A DNA stretch of 64,000 bases from Neobacillus muris (GTDB taxonomy: Bacteria > Bacillota > Bacilli > Bacillales > Cytobacillaceae): contig NZ_CALPDF010000018.1 of the NCBI RefSeq assembly GCF_943193175.1, positions 1-64,000 on the forward strand, in the 5' to 3' direction. Made by a program: the position numbers and the translations under genes. Shown here in pieces: positions 54,731 to 63,156 of this stretch (position 1 is its first letter; each line of letters starts with the position of its first letter). The notes beneath the pieces were generated by a model. The model was given only the letters and a program-made list of their open reading frames with translations. It was not told the DNA's origin and did no database searches.

Positions 54731-55972
54731 CTAGTTTTCGAGAAAAAGTACTTGTACACGATCTCCTCTTTTAAAACTACTATTCCCACCCGGTAATACA
54801 GCAAGTGAATCTGTAAGAGCTAAACTAAGAACGGCATTGGATTTGTCCATACCAGCAGGCTCCGCTATTAGTTCTCCATTTTCTACATATAGTTTACTTC
54901 GTATAAATCTTGTTAGAGGATTCGCTTTTGGAAAGTCAACCGCAAACTTTGCAATCCCAGCCTTAAGATGTGCATTCTCGCAGGAAAGCATTTTCCTAAT
55001 TACTGGTCTAGTAAACAACTCGAAGCCCACATAACAGGCAGATGGGTTTCCAGAGAGACCAAAAAGAAATTTACCATCTAAAACTGCAACGGTTGAGACA
55101 CTTCCAGGACGCATAGCCACTTTATTAAATAAAACCTTGCAATTAAGCTCTTTATATACAGCTGGCATTAAATCATAGTCTCCTACCGAAACCCCACCAG
55201 TGGTTATCAGCATATCTACCTTCTTTATCGCCTCCCCAATGGCATCTGTACATGCATCTAAAGCATCCGGTATTTTGCCTAGATAGACAGGTTCTCCGCC
55301 AGCTCTTTTAATTTGCGTTGATAACATAAAGGAGTTGCTATTTCTGATTTTCCCATTTTCTAATGGTTCATGAACATCTACTAATTCAGAACCTGTTGCG
55401 ACTATTCCTACTTTAGGTTTAACGGCAACCCGAACCTCGTTATAACCGAAGGTTGCTAAAACGGCCATAACACCAGGATTGATCTTCGTCCCCTTTTTAA
55501 GTATGACATCTCCTTTTTTGGCTTCTTCACCTTGGCAGGAAATATGTTCTCCTTTATTTACTTTACGTTTAATGACAATATATTTTTCGGCATTTTCCTC
55601 AATTTCCTTCACTGCCTCAAGCATAATAATGGCATCACAGCCCTCTGGGACCATTGCTCCTGTCATGATTCTCGATGCTTCATAACACCCAATCTCCTTT
55701 GAGGCTACCATGCCAGCACCAAGCTCTTCTACTATTTTTAGTTTAAGAGGATTTTCTGATGATACGTCTTCAGTATCCTTTGATCGAAGTGCATAGCCAT
55801 CAAATCCTGAACGGGTAAATAAAGGGACATCATTTGTTGCTAAAATGTCTTCACCAAGATAGCGGTTGTCACAGTCGTTAATTGAAATAATCTCCGTTTT
55901 CCCAATCATTTCTTGTTCCATTATTTTTTCAACAGCTTGATTTATCTGTAAGGGTGTTCTCTTTTCCAACAT
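54731..55972 (-). CDS. moeA: Molybdopterin molybdenumtransferase MoeA
   Basis: Inserts molybdenum into adenylated molybdopterin, 413 residues. Motifs: VPLFTRSGFDGYALRS (about 50-65), GAMVPEGCDAIIMLE, VGIVATGSELV, LITTGGVSVGDYDL (MoCF domain) and FGLSGNPSACYVGFELF. Ribosome site GAGGTGAG. It ends the island of molybdoenzyme genes and so supplies their cofactor; a genome copy elsewhere with other moa/moe genes is likely, which would make this a dedicated paralogue. Confidence 0.95.
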   Translation of the reverse strand: MLEKRTPLQINQAVEKIMEQEMIGKTEIISINDCDNRYLGEDILATNDVPLFTRSGFDGYALRSKDTEDVSSENPLKLKIVEELGAGMVASKEIGCYEASRIMTGAMVPEGCDAIIMLEAVKEIEENAEKYIVIKRKVNKGEHISCQGEEAKKGDVILKKGTKINPGVMAVLATFGYNEVRVAVKPKVGIVATGSELVDVHEPLENGKIRNSNSFMLSTQIKRAGGEPVYLGKIPDALDACTDAIGEAIKKVDMLITTGGVSVGDYDLMPAVYKELNCKVLFNKVAMRPGSVSTVAVLDGKFLFGLSGNPSACYVGFELFTRPVIRKMLSCENAHLKAGIAKFAVDFPKANPLTRFIRSKLYVENGELIAEPAGMDKSNAVLSLALTDSLAVLPGGNSSFKRGDRVQVLFLEN

Positions 55973-56067
55973 TTATACTCACCTCATTTTGTTACTGCAA
56001 CCAGCAAAAAACACGATTACAGAATGAATTCTTTTATCTCATCCCTAAAGCGCATAAAGCTGATTAT

Positions 56068-56094
56068 GAAAAAAAGCCCGAAGAAATGGGCTCT
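56068..56094 (-). terminator. Terminator of the dms-like operon
   Basis: Minus strand hairpin AGCCCA / TTCGGGCT followed by TTTTTTT, about 30 bases after the polyferredoxin stop. moeA, 100 bases further on, may have its own promoter. Confidence 0.82.
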
Positions 56095-56123
56095 CACAAT
56101 TCCATTTTGGAATTAGTTATTGT

Positions 56124-57044
56124 TTAACACACATTACTATCCAAATATCCACTCTTTCTCCTTGCACATACTGGACATCTTTCATAGTTCGGCTTACACG
56201 TTTGATAGGAACTTTTACAAACCTTACAAACTTTTGTGTAAACATCAAATGTCTGTGTAACGGCCCTTGATATGTGATCCGTTACAGTAATGGCATTCTC
56301 AGGACAAATCCTGCTGCAAAGCTGACAGCCAGAGCATGTCTGGGATTCAATTCTAAAGGATTGTGCTGTTATCTGAAAACACTGCTTAGGACATAAGGTT
56401 TCACAAGCCTTGCACATGGAGCATTTTTCCAATTTGACATCAAGTTCATAGAATTGATACTCAGGGTAATAGGCGGATAAATCTAAACTTTTATGATTAA
56501 ATCTCCATTTAGCAGGAGTCACTTGTTTAACAAGCGATGTCCCTTCTTTCCCCAATAGTGAAAATAAATCCCTTCTGGTGCAAGAACTCATTTCTTCCGA
56601 AAAACCTTCCTCTACTTTTACTTGGAAAGGATTCTTGTCTAGTTGCTGCAGCATCGAATTAACGGTACAAACTTGATCTTTCCAAGCTTGAGATAATTCT
56701 CCTTTACTAGCAATAATGGAGGTTATTCCTTTTGCATGATACACCAGGAGTTCCTTTAAGCTTGGTACGCTCGCATCATCTGCAGCTAACCTGTTGCCGG
56801 ATAGGTTTCTTTTCGGAATAATCCCCTCAATCGCCTGAACCGGACAAGCTGCAATACAATGACCACACTCCACACATTTTTCGCTATTAATAACAGGTTT
56901 TTGATTTTTAAATGTAAGAGCATCATAGTTGCACGATTCGACACAGGCGGTGCAGGAGGCCCTTGGACTACGATGCATAAGGCATGCATCGGTAATGTTA
57001 TATTGGTAATCCAAACTCTCAACCCATTTTCCAAGGAACCCCAT
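56124..57044 (-). CDS. Multi-cluster 4Fe-4S ferredoxin-like protein
   Basis: 306 residues with at least four Cys motifs: CTACVESC (about 31-38), CVECGHCIAACP (about 57-68), CSMCKACETLCP (about 213-224) and CSGCQLCSRICP (about 239-250). A C-terminal CKVCKSSYQTC-n-CPVC looks like a zinc ribbon or a further metal site. The middle (about 95-205) has no known motif. Encoded just after the membrane anchor of the DMSO-reductase-like enzyme, so it likely carries electrons to it or helps its assembly; no exact family is recognised. Confidence 0.82.
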   Translation of the reverse strand: MGFLGKWVESLDYQYNITDACLMHRSPRASCTACVESCNYDALTFKNQKPVINSEKCVECGHCIAACPVQAIEGIIPKRNLSGNRLAADDASVPSLKELLVYHAKGITSIIASKGELSQAWKDQVCTVNSMLQQLDKNPFQVKVEEGFSEEMSSCTRRDLFSLLGKEGTSLVKQVTPAKWRFNHKSLDLSAYYPEYQFYELDVKLEKCSMCKACETLCPKQCFQITAQSFRIESQTCSGCQLCSRICPENAITVTDHISRAVTQTFDVYTKVCKVCKSSYQTCKPNYERCPVCARRKSGYLDSNVC

Positions 57045-57075
57045 TTTTCTCCACCTCTTTCAAAATCTATTAAGC

Positions 57076-57909
57076 TTAGGATCCTAACACGTAGAATACA
57101 TATCTGCTCATTCCCTCTGCTGCAGCAAAAACAAGCAATGCGGCGTAAACAAGTGAATAACTGATCTTCTTATTGGTTGTCATTGACATATACCCTAAGA
57201 TACTGAGACCCAATAATTCGATTACCCATCGGATTCCAATCAAGCTGTTATAGGGAGCCAGCTTATTAATTGCAGTCTGCCCCTCTATCATTTGGACTTC
57301 CGGATTATAACCAGCCAGCATGGACGAACCAATTATTTGAATCGCGACTCCGAACAAGACCATGGAGAAGGCCCTTTTTACAATACTATTAATCTGGTCC
57401 CCTTTAACCTTCGGCAAGATTAAGCTTGTACCTAAGATAGGTCCTAATGCAAACGCAGTTCCGTAAAATACCACATAGGTATTGATATGATGCCAGCCAT
57501 TTACTCGGGTTACCGCATAGGCGGTTGCCATACAGTAAATGTCAACTAGCCCAATCACTCCGGTCAAAACCAACAAAATGGGCGTTACTTTCTTTTGAAT
57601 CATCATCAAGCCGGCCGTCAAACAAATGAGTGCAATGAAAGCACCGGTAACAACAATTTCATTACTCATCCACGATCTTCCAAATCCCCGTACTGCATTA
57701 AAGGCATTCTCCGGGCTTCCAAGGTGAAGGAATGAAGCAGCCAATCCGATAAATGAAATGGCAACGATGACAAATAGCGGCAGCTTCATAATCGATATCA
57801 TTTCTTCATTGGAGTTTGCAACCCTTCTATGAATTAGGTATAGAAAGAGTACCCCGCCAATCGCGGCCGGTGTAAAAACTGTAAAAATCAACAATGGCCA
57901 TTCATGCAT
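57076..57909 (-). CDS. DmsC-like membrane anchor subunit
   Basis: 277 residues with eight hydrophobic segments, starting HEWPLLIFTVFTPAAIGG, the usual DmsC start, and ARG-type stretches such as HLGSPENAFNAVRGFGRSW. It anchors the catalytic dimer and takes electrons from menaquinol. Lies 15 bases after the DmsB-like gene. Confidence 0.9.
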   Translation of the reverse strand: MHEWPLLIFTVFTPAAIGGVLFLYLIHRRVANSNEEMISIMKLPLFVIVAISFIGLAASFLHLGSPENAFNAVRGFGRSWMSNEIVVTGAFIALICLTAGLMMIQKKVTPILLVLTGVIGLVDIYCMATAYAVTRVNGWHHINTYVVFYGTAFALGPILGTSLILPKVKGDQINSIVKRAFSMVLFGVAIQIIGSSMLAGYNPEVQMIEGQTAINKLAPYNSLIGIRWVIELLGLSILGYMSMTTNKKISYSLVYAALLVFAAAEGMSRYVFYVLGS

Positions 57910-57924
57910 ATAAATCCCTCCTTA

Positions 57925-58497
57925 TTATTTAGCGTAATTATGTGCACCGATGACAATATTTGGCTTCGTAATGGATGAATCCGGGAACCCTTTAATATCC
58001 CTCGTATTGCCATACTTTTTCCTTAATTCTTCAATTGGCCCATACTCCAATGCACGCATTGGGCAAGAGCCGACACATGCTGGACTTTCGCCAGCTTCAA
58101 TCAAATCCGTACAGAAATTGCACTTTGTCATCTTTCCGATTTTCTCATTATATTGTGGAGCGCCATAAGGACAGTTCCACATGCAATATTTACAGCCAAT
58201 GCATTTGTCGTGATCGATGACAACCACTCCATCCTCCTCACGCTTATGCATGGCACCTGTAGGACAGCCCTGCACACAAGCTGGATTTTCACAATGATTA
58301 CATGAAATAGATGCAAAAAATGTTTGGACATTGGAGATAACTGTTTCATCTCGTTCAACAAAGTCACCTTCAGAATGTTCATATACTCTTCTGAAATTGA
58401 CACCGGTATCAAGGTCATTCTTGTCTTTACAAGCAACCACACAGGCCTTGCATCCCGTACAATACTGATTATTTATATAAAACCCTAATTGTCCCAT
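57925..58497 (-). CDS. DmsB-like 4Fe-4S electron transfer subunit
   Basis: 190 residues with four [4Fe-4S] motifs: CTGCKACVVACKDKN, CNHCENPACVQGCPTGAM, CIGCKYCMWNCPYGAPQ and CNFCTDLIEAGESPACVGSCPMRAL. This is the DmsB pattern. It moves electrons from the membrane anchor to the molybdenum subunit. Confidence 0.94.
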   Translation of the reverse strand: MGQLGFYINNQYCTGCKACVVACKDKNDLDTGVNFRRVYEHSEGDFVERDETVISNVQTFFASISCNHCENPACVQGCPTGAMHKREEDGVVVIDHDKCIGCKYCMWNCPYGAPQYNEKIGKMTKCNFCTDLIEAGESPACVGSCPMRALEYGPIEELRKKYGNTRDIKGFPDSSITKPNIVIGAHNYAK

Positions 58498-58523
58498 AAA
58501 AAGTTTGCTCCTTTCAATTCAAT

Positions 58524-60923
58524 CTATATTCTTTTGACTTCCACAAGATTTGTATGCTGTGGATTTCCCTTTGCCAGCGCCGAAGGCCGTTGAGTTGTGA
58601 GGGTATTGATATTCCCCCTCTGATCGATGCCTTTTGAATCAGGAGCCCACCAGGCTCCTTGAGGAATGGCTACTGTTCCAGGGATGACTCTGTTTGTTAA
58701 TTTAACTGGCATTTGGATTTCTCCACGATCATTAAATATCCTAACCTTGTCTCCATCTTTAATCTTTCTTTCCTGTGCGTCATGGATATTCATCCACATC
58801 ACTTGCGGCCCTGCTTCTTCTAGCCACTTATTGTTATCAAAAGTGGAGTGGCACCGCCTTTTATAATGCCAGCCAATTAATTGCAGAGGATACTTCTTGG
58901 TCAGCGGGTCTTGTGGTCCTTCCCAAGAAGGAACATATTTTGGAATGGCAGGAATTTCATCCGGATTATTCATGTCCCATAGATCCTTGGAGAAAATCTC
59001 AATCTTACCGGACGGTGTTGCAAACTTATGGTTTGCTGGGTCATTTATTTCCTTTTCGAATGCGACCACGGTGTTATTCTCCAAAGAAACTTGATAAATC
59101 CCCATCTTCTTAAATTCTTCAAAGGTTGGGAAATTCGGGTCCTTCTTGCGTGATTCTTCAATCGACCATTTTACCCAATCCAGTTGAGTCCTTCCTTCGG
59201 TAAATTCATTTTCAACTCCTAATTTTTTAGCCAACATGGTCAGCCATTCATAATCGGATTTGCTTTCATACATGCTTTCAATACATTTTTGCGACAAAAT
59301 GGCATGCTGCGATGGCGCCCATGTTGTTCCAATATCCCAACGTTCCATAAAAGTGTTAGATGGCAGCAGGATATCGGCAAACTTAGCACTCGGGGTCATA
59401 AACACATCACTTACGACTATTAATTCCAGCAGGCTTTCATCTCTAAGGATTTCAGCTGTTTTATTCGAGTCAGAATGCTGGTTGATCAGAGCGTTCCCCG
59501 CAAGGTTAAACATGGCTTTAATATTGGATGGCAGCTTTTCTTGTCCTTCAGGGAGGCCTTTAACGCCTTCTTTCACACCCATTTCCTTACCTTTGACAAT
59601 CGCGTCAGTCCATAGAAAGCATGGAATCGTTAAATTGCCGAGCGGATTATCACCCTTTGGCACTGCAGTCGTTTTTACTAAGTTCGTGTAGCCTGAACCT
59701 GAAGCCCAGCCACCCTTAATACCAACATTTCCTGTGATTGCGGCAAGAACTGTTCCACCTCTGACGAATTGTTCCCCAAAGGCTTGTCTTTGTGGTCCCC
59801 ATCCTTGCAGGAGAGCAGATGGTTTATTTGTTGCATATTCCCGCGCAAGTTTACGTATTGTGGCTGCTGGGACCTTACAGATTTTCTCAGCCCATTCAGG
59901 TGTCTTGGCTACTCCATCTTTCTTACCAAGGATATAACTGACTAATGATTCACCCTCTGGAACCCCTTCAGGCATATGTTCTTCATCAAAACCAAGGCAA
60001 TATTTATCTACAAAACTCTTATCATATAAATGATCTGTAATAATCACATATGTCATGGCGTCCATCAAGGCATTATCGGTAGTAGGAACGATTGGAATCC
60101 ACTCATCCGCCAATCCTGCTGCGGTATCCGATTGTCTCGGGTCGATTACCACAATTTTCACGCCTGCTTCTTTTGCTTTTCTTACATAATAATCCGTTAA
60201 TCCCCAGCGGGTCTCTACAGGATTGTGCCCCCATAAAATGATTAATTTGGAATCTGATAATGTATTCAAGGTACTCCCTGTTTGCGTTGTCCCATAAGTA
60301 TATGGAGTGGCAACTGACGTTTGGGCAGAACTATAGGAATTGTGATATCCAAGGTAACCGCCAGTTAGGGCAAGAAGTCTTTGAACCATGTTGCCTGCAC
60401 CGATAATACTGCCGGAATGTCCAGTAGCATAGTTGGAATATCGGGACGCTGGTCCATACTTTTGGGTAATTCTTGTCAATTCCTTGGCGATGTATTCTAT
60501 TGCTTCATCCCAGGAAATCCTCTCAAATTTCCCTTCTCCCCGTTTTCCTACTCTTTTCATTGGATACTTCAATCTGTCTGGATTATAGACAAATTGTCTA
60601 TATCCCCGGCCTCTGATACAAGCGCGAAGCTGCGGCATTTCAAATGTATCTTCTTTCGTATCAGTACTTAGGCGCGTAATCACTCCGTCATTAATATGTG
60701 CTCTAATGAAACATCTGCCTCCACAATTGATTGTCGAGCAGGTTGACAGAATTTGTTCGGTGGAAGCTTTGGCAGGTTCTGCAGCCTTTACCTTCTCTAC
60801 TAAACTTGATTCCTTTACAAGCCCTCCAATTACAACTGGTGCTGTTACCGCACTAGACCATTTAATGAAACTGCGGCGTGAAAATTTCTTTTCATTAAGC
60901 TGATCAATAACATTTTTAAACAT
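58524..60923 (-). CDS. DmsA-like molybdopterin oxidoreductase, Tat-exported
   Basis: Catalytic subunit, 799 residues. The N-terminus has a twin-arginine signal (FSRRSFIKWSSAVTAPVVIGG). A CSTINCGGRC...C motif (about 61-105) holds a [4Fe-4S] cluster. The region SYSSAQTSVATPYTYG has a Ser at the place of the molybdenum ligand in DmsA. The C-terminal molybdopterin-binding part has HNDRGEIQMPVKLTNRV-like sequence at about 725-745. The family includes DMSO, TMAO and selenate reductases (DmsA, YnfE), so the electron acceptor is open. Export implies an acceptor outside the membrane. Confidence 0.92.
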   Translation of the reverse strand: MFKNVIDQLNEKKFSRRSFIKWSSAVTAPVVIGGLVKESSLVEKVKAAEPAKASTEQILSTCSTINCGGRCFIRAHINDGVITRLSTDTKEDTFEMPQLRACIRGRGYRQFVYNPDRLKYPMKRVGKRGEGKFERISWDEAIEYIAKELTRITQKYGPASRYSNYATGHSGSIIGAGNMVQRLLALTGGYLGYHNSYSSAQTSVATPYTYGTTQTGSTLNTLSDSKLIILWGHNPVETRWGLTDYYVRKAKEAGVKIVVIDPRQSDTAAGLADEWIPIVPTTDNALMDAMTYVIITDHLYDKSFVDKYCLGFDEEHMPEGVPEGESLVSYILGKKDGVAKTPEWAEKICKVPAATIRKLAREYATNKPSALLQGWGPQRQAFGEQFVRGGTVLAAITGNVGIKGGWASGSGYTNLVKTTAVPKGDNPLGNLTIPCFLWTDAIVKGKEMGVKEGVKGLPEGQEKLPSNIKAMFNLAGNALINQHSDSNKTAEILRDESLLELIVVSDVFMTPSAKFADILLPSNTFMERWDIGTTWAPSQHAILSQKCIESMYESKSDYEWLTMLAKKLGVENEFTEGRTQLDWVKWSIEESRKKDPNFPTFEEFKKMGIYQVSLENNTVVAFEKEINDPANHKFATPSGKIEIFSKDLWDMNNPDEIPAIPKYVPSWEGPQDPLTKKYPLQLIGWHYKRRCHSTFDNNKWLEEAGPQVMWMNIHDAQERKIKDGDKVRIFNDRGEIQMPVKLTNRVIPGTVAIPQGAWWAPDSKGIDQRGNINTLTTQRPSALAKGNPQHTNLVEVKRI

Positions 60924-60946
60924 AATGGTTGTCCCTCCCTAACAAA

Positions 60947-61648
60947 TTAACATTCTGAAAGCCTATTTTCTGGTTGATCTTGAGAACGGAGCAGGTCTTC
61001 GACAAGCTGATCATCGAAGGAAATGAAATCATTTACCAATGCTCCTAGCCCGATAAAAAGCTTCGATGTCCCATGATTTTGTATATCAGTAGAAAATCGG
61101 GGCACCCATTTCAACAGATGTTCCTTTAACATCCTTTGCTGCCCTTTTAACAGGGACTTCCTTTTGTCTGAGTCATGCTCTCCTATGCTTCTTTCAATCA
61201 ACTGAAGCATAAATTCCAATTCGTAAACAATATGATCGTCTGCCTCGTCATGATGATGTTCTTTTTTCTTTACTTCGAGCCCATATTGGCTATACAGATC
61301 CCGAACCTCGAAGGTTGGGAAATCGAATAATGCCTTTTCTTTACTTCTATATACGGACTCCCATGGCGGGGCAAGTAAGGCTTCAGGTCCAACAAACAAT
61401 CCAAAAAAGTCTTGTCTAGCCATTTGAATACTTTCCTCGAGATTTTCACTATAAAAAAAGTCATGTACCATTTGACCTGATTGATCAAACTCTCTTAATC
61501 CTTCAATATATCCTTTTTCCTTTATCTCATTGAAAATCTTGATTGTAATTGGCATCCGTAAAAGAAGCTGGAGAAATTGATAAAACTTCAAACGGCCTTC
61601 CAATAATTGGTGCTCCTCACTTGAAATTTGGTTATTTTCTATATTCAT
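60947..61648 (-). CDS. TorD/DmsD-family molybdoenzyme chaperone
   Basis: 233 residues, mostly helical, of the TorD/DmsD type that binds the Tat leader of the catalytic subunit and helps cofactor insertion. Features: FFGLFVGPEALLAPPWESVYRSKEKALF (the PPWESV motif, about 94-108), YGLEVKKKEHHHDEADDHIVYELEFM (the DDH/EL motif, about 127-150). Ribosome site AGGAGAG. First gene of the operon, 23 bases before the DmsA-like gene. Confidence 0.9.
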   Translation of the reverse strand: MNIENNQISSEEHQLLEGRLKFYQFLQLLLRMPITIKIFNEIKEKGYIEGLREFDQSGQMVHDFFYSENLEESIQMARQDFFGLFVGPEALLAPPWESVYRSKEKALFDFPTFEVRDLYSQYGLEVKKKEHHHDEADDHIVYELEFMLQLIERSIGEHDSDKRKSLLKGQQRMLKEHLLKWVPRFSTDIQNHGTSKLFIGLGALVNDFISFDDQLVEDLLRSQDQPENRLSEC

Positions 61649-61921
61649 TTCGGATTCTCTCCTAACTGCAAGAAATTCCCTTCCTGCTATTCATGTCTTA
61701 GTATCAGTTTTATTAATAAACTAATTATAGATTTTGGGATTTTTTTTAAAATATCATCGGTGAACAAAAAAACGGACCTATTTTTGTGCACCTGCGCTAG
61801 GGGAATTTTACGAATTTGTGAATGGAAGGGACTTTACAATTTAGTGACATTCATTGTTTTTATCTTTCATGCCGAGGTATCATTAATATAACGTTAATAA
61901 TAGTAGAAAGGACTTGACTCT
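61649..61921. other. Divergent promoter region between chaperone and PucR-like genes
   Basis: About 270 bases, AT-rich, serving transcripts in both directions. It holds the 34-bp inverted repeat at 61759-61792. On the plus strand TTGTTT-N18-TATCAT (about 61855-61884) could be the promoter of the regulator gene. No clear Fnr site is seen. Confidence 0.5.
61759..61792. promoter_or_regulatory. Inverted repeat, operator candidate
   Basis: GGTGAACAAAAA (61759-61770) and TTTTTGTGCACC (61781-61792) form a dyad with 11 of 12 paired positions and a 10-base spacer. It stands between the divergent units; the PucR-like protein encoded next to it is the natural candidate binder. Confidence 0.65.
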
Positions 61922-63139
61922 ATGAACTCCCATTTTACTATTTCATCTATTGCACAGGATTTGCTTAATACATCTATCACGAGCATCGCCCTCACAATAG
62001 AAAAACTGTCAAATCATATCTCCCTTGAGGTGTTTCTCACTGACCAGCATTATCAAATCCTGGCATTATCATCACCCTCCGGAGTTTCCGAGTTCACTAT
62101 TATGGCGATCCAGCAGCTAAGTGCATCCGCCAGCACTCCTGCTTTCCAATGCAAAATTATGACATTAGAAAGCGATAAATATGGGTTTGCCACCCCCATT
62201 ACTCATGGTAATGAATTACTGGGATACCTATTTTTCATTCAAAATGGCGAGTCATATAGACTTGAAGAATATGAATCTCTGCTCGCCTATACAGCCTCCT
62301 TATTTTCCATAAAGCTTTATCAAAACCGGGAGTTAAGGAAAGAAAAAATGAAGTTTAAGGAAGTATTTTTGTTTGATATTCTTTATGGGAATTTTAAACA
62401 AAAAGAGGAAATTCTCGAATATGGTCATATTTGGGGTTGGAATTTTGCTGTGCCAAATACAGTTGCTGTATTTTCGATTGCAGACTTTAATCATATTTCA
62501 ACCGATCAACATATTATTAACACTTTACTATATATTGCCGAAAGAACACTTCTGGAGCGAAATATGAAGCCGATTTCTCTCAAGCGGCAAAATCATTTGG
62601 TGATTATTTTTCCAAGTGAAGAAACAGAGCAAAAAAAGCATTTGGCACAGATTGAGGACTTTTCTGGGACTGTCCTCCGCCTGTTGTCAACACAATATCC
62701 TGAGCGAAGCTTTTCTTGCGGAATAGGTAAAACATATCGTAATCCAGCAGATTTATTTAGGAGTTATCAGGAAGCAAAGGTTGCACTTGATCTAGGTGAA
62801 ATTATGGGAATCGACATTTCCTTTTTTACAGATTTGGGGTTGGAACGGATTTTATACAAACATGATTTGCAGGATTTGAAGGAATTTTACACGGCCACCT
62901 TAGGTGGACTACAGGAGTATGACAATACCAATAATGTAGATTTGATGAACACCCTTGAAAGCCTCGTCACAAATCAATTTGATATTACAGCTACTTCAAA
63001 GGCCTTATTCCTGCACCGGAATACATTACGATATCGGATGAAAAAAATGGAAGAAATTCTTGATATGAAGCTGGATGATTTGAATACGAAGTTAAATATT
63101 TTGGCAGCATTCAAAGTTAAAATGCTTAGAAAACTTTAA
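61922..63139 (+). CDS. PucR/CdaR-family transcriptional regulator
   Basis: 405 residues. The N-terminal two thirds look like a GAF-type sensor (about 20-145) and a GGDEF-like/CdaR middle part (about 150-290); the C-terminus has the PucR helix-turn-helix (DITATSKALFLHRNTLRYRMKKMEE, about 350-375). Ribosome site AAAGGA. It is read away from the dms-like operon and towards a second molybdoenzyme gene, so it probably controls both. PucR-type regulators often sense purines or small organic acids; the signal here is unknown. Confidence 0.88.
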   Translation: MNSHFTISSIAQDLLNTSITSIALTIEKLSNHISLEVFLTDQHYQILALSSPSGVSEFTIMAIQQLSASASTPAFQCKIMTLESDKYGFATPITHGNELLGYLFFIQNGESYRLEEYESLLAYTASLFSIKLYQNRELRKEKMKFKEVFLFDILYGNFKQKEEILEYGHIWGWNFAVPNTVAVFSIADFNHISTDQHIINTLLYIAERTLLERNMKPISLKRQNHLVIIFPSEETEQKKHLAQIEDFSGTVLRLLSTQYPERSFSCGIGKTYRNPADLFRSYQEAKVALDLGEIMGIDISFFTDLGLERILYKHDLQDLKEFYTATLGGLQEYDNTNNVDLMNTLESLVTNQFDITATSKALFLHRNTLRYRMKKMEEILDMKLDDLNTKLNILAAFKVKMLRKL

Positions 63140-63156
63140 TGATTTGAGGTTTTTGT

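Noticed and set aside
61800-61860. Fnr-like half sites (TTTGTGAAT, TAGTGACAT) in the dms control region
   Set aside because: Neither forms a TGTGA-N6-TCACA dyad, so an Fnr site cannot be claimed.
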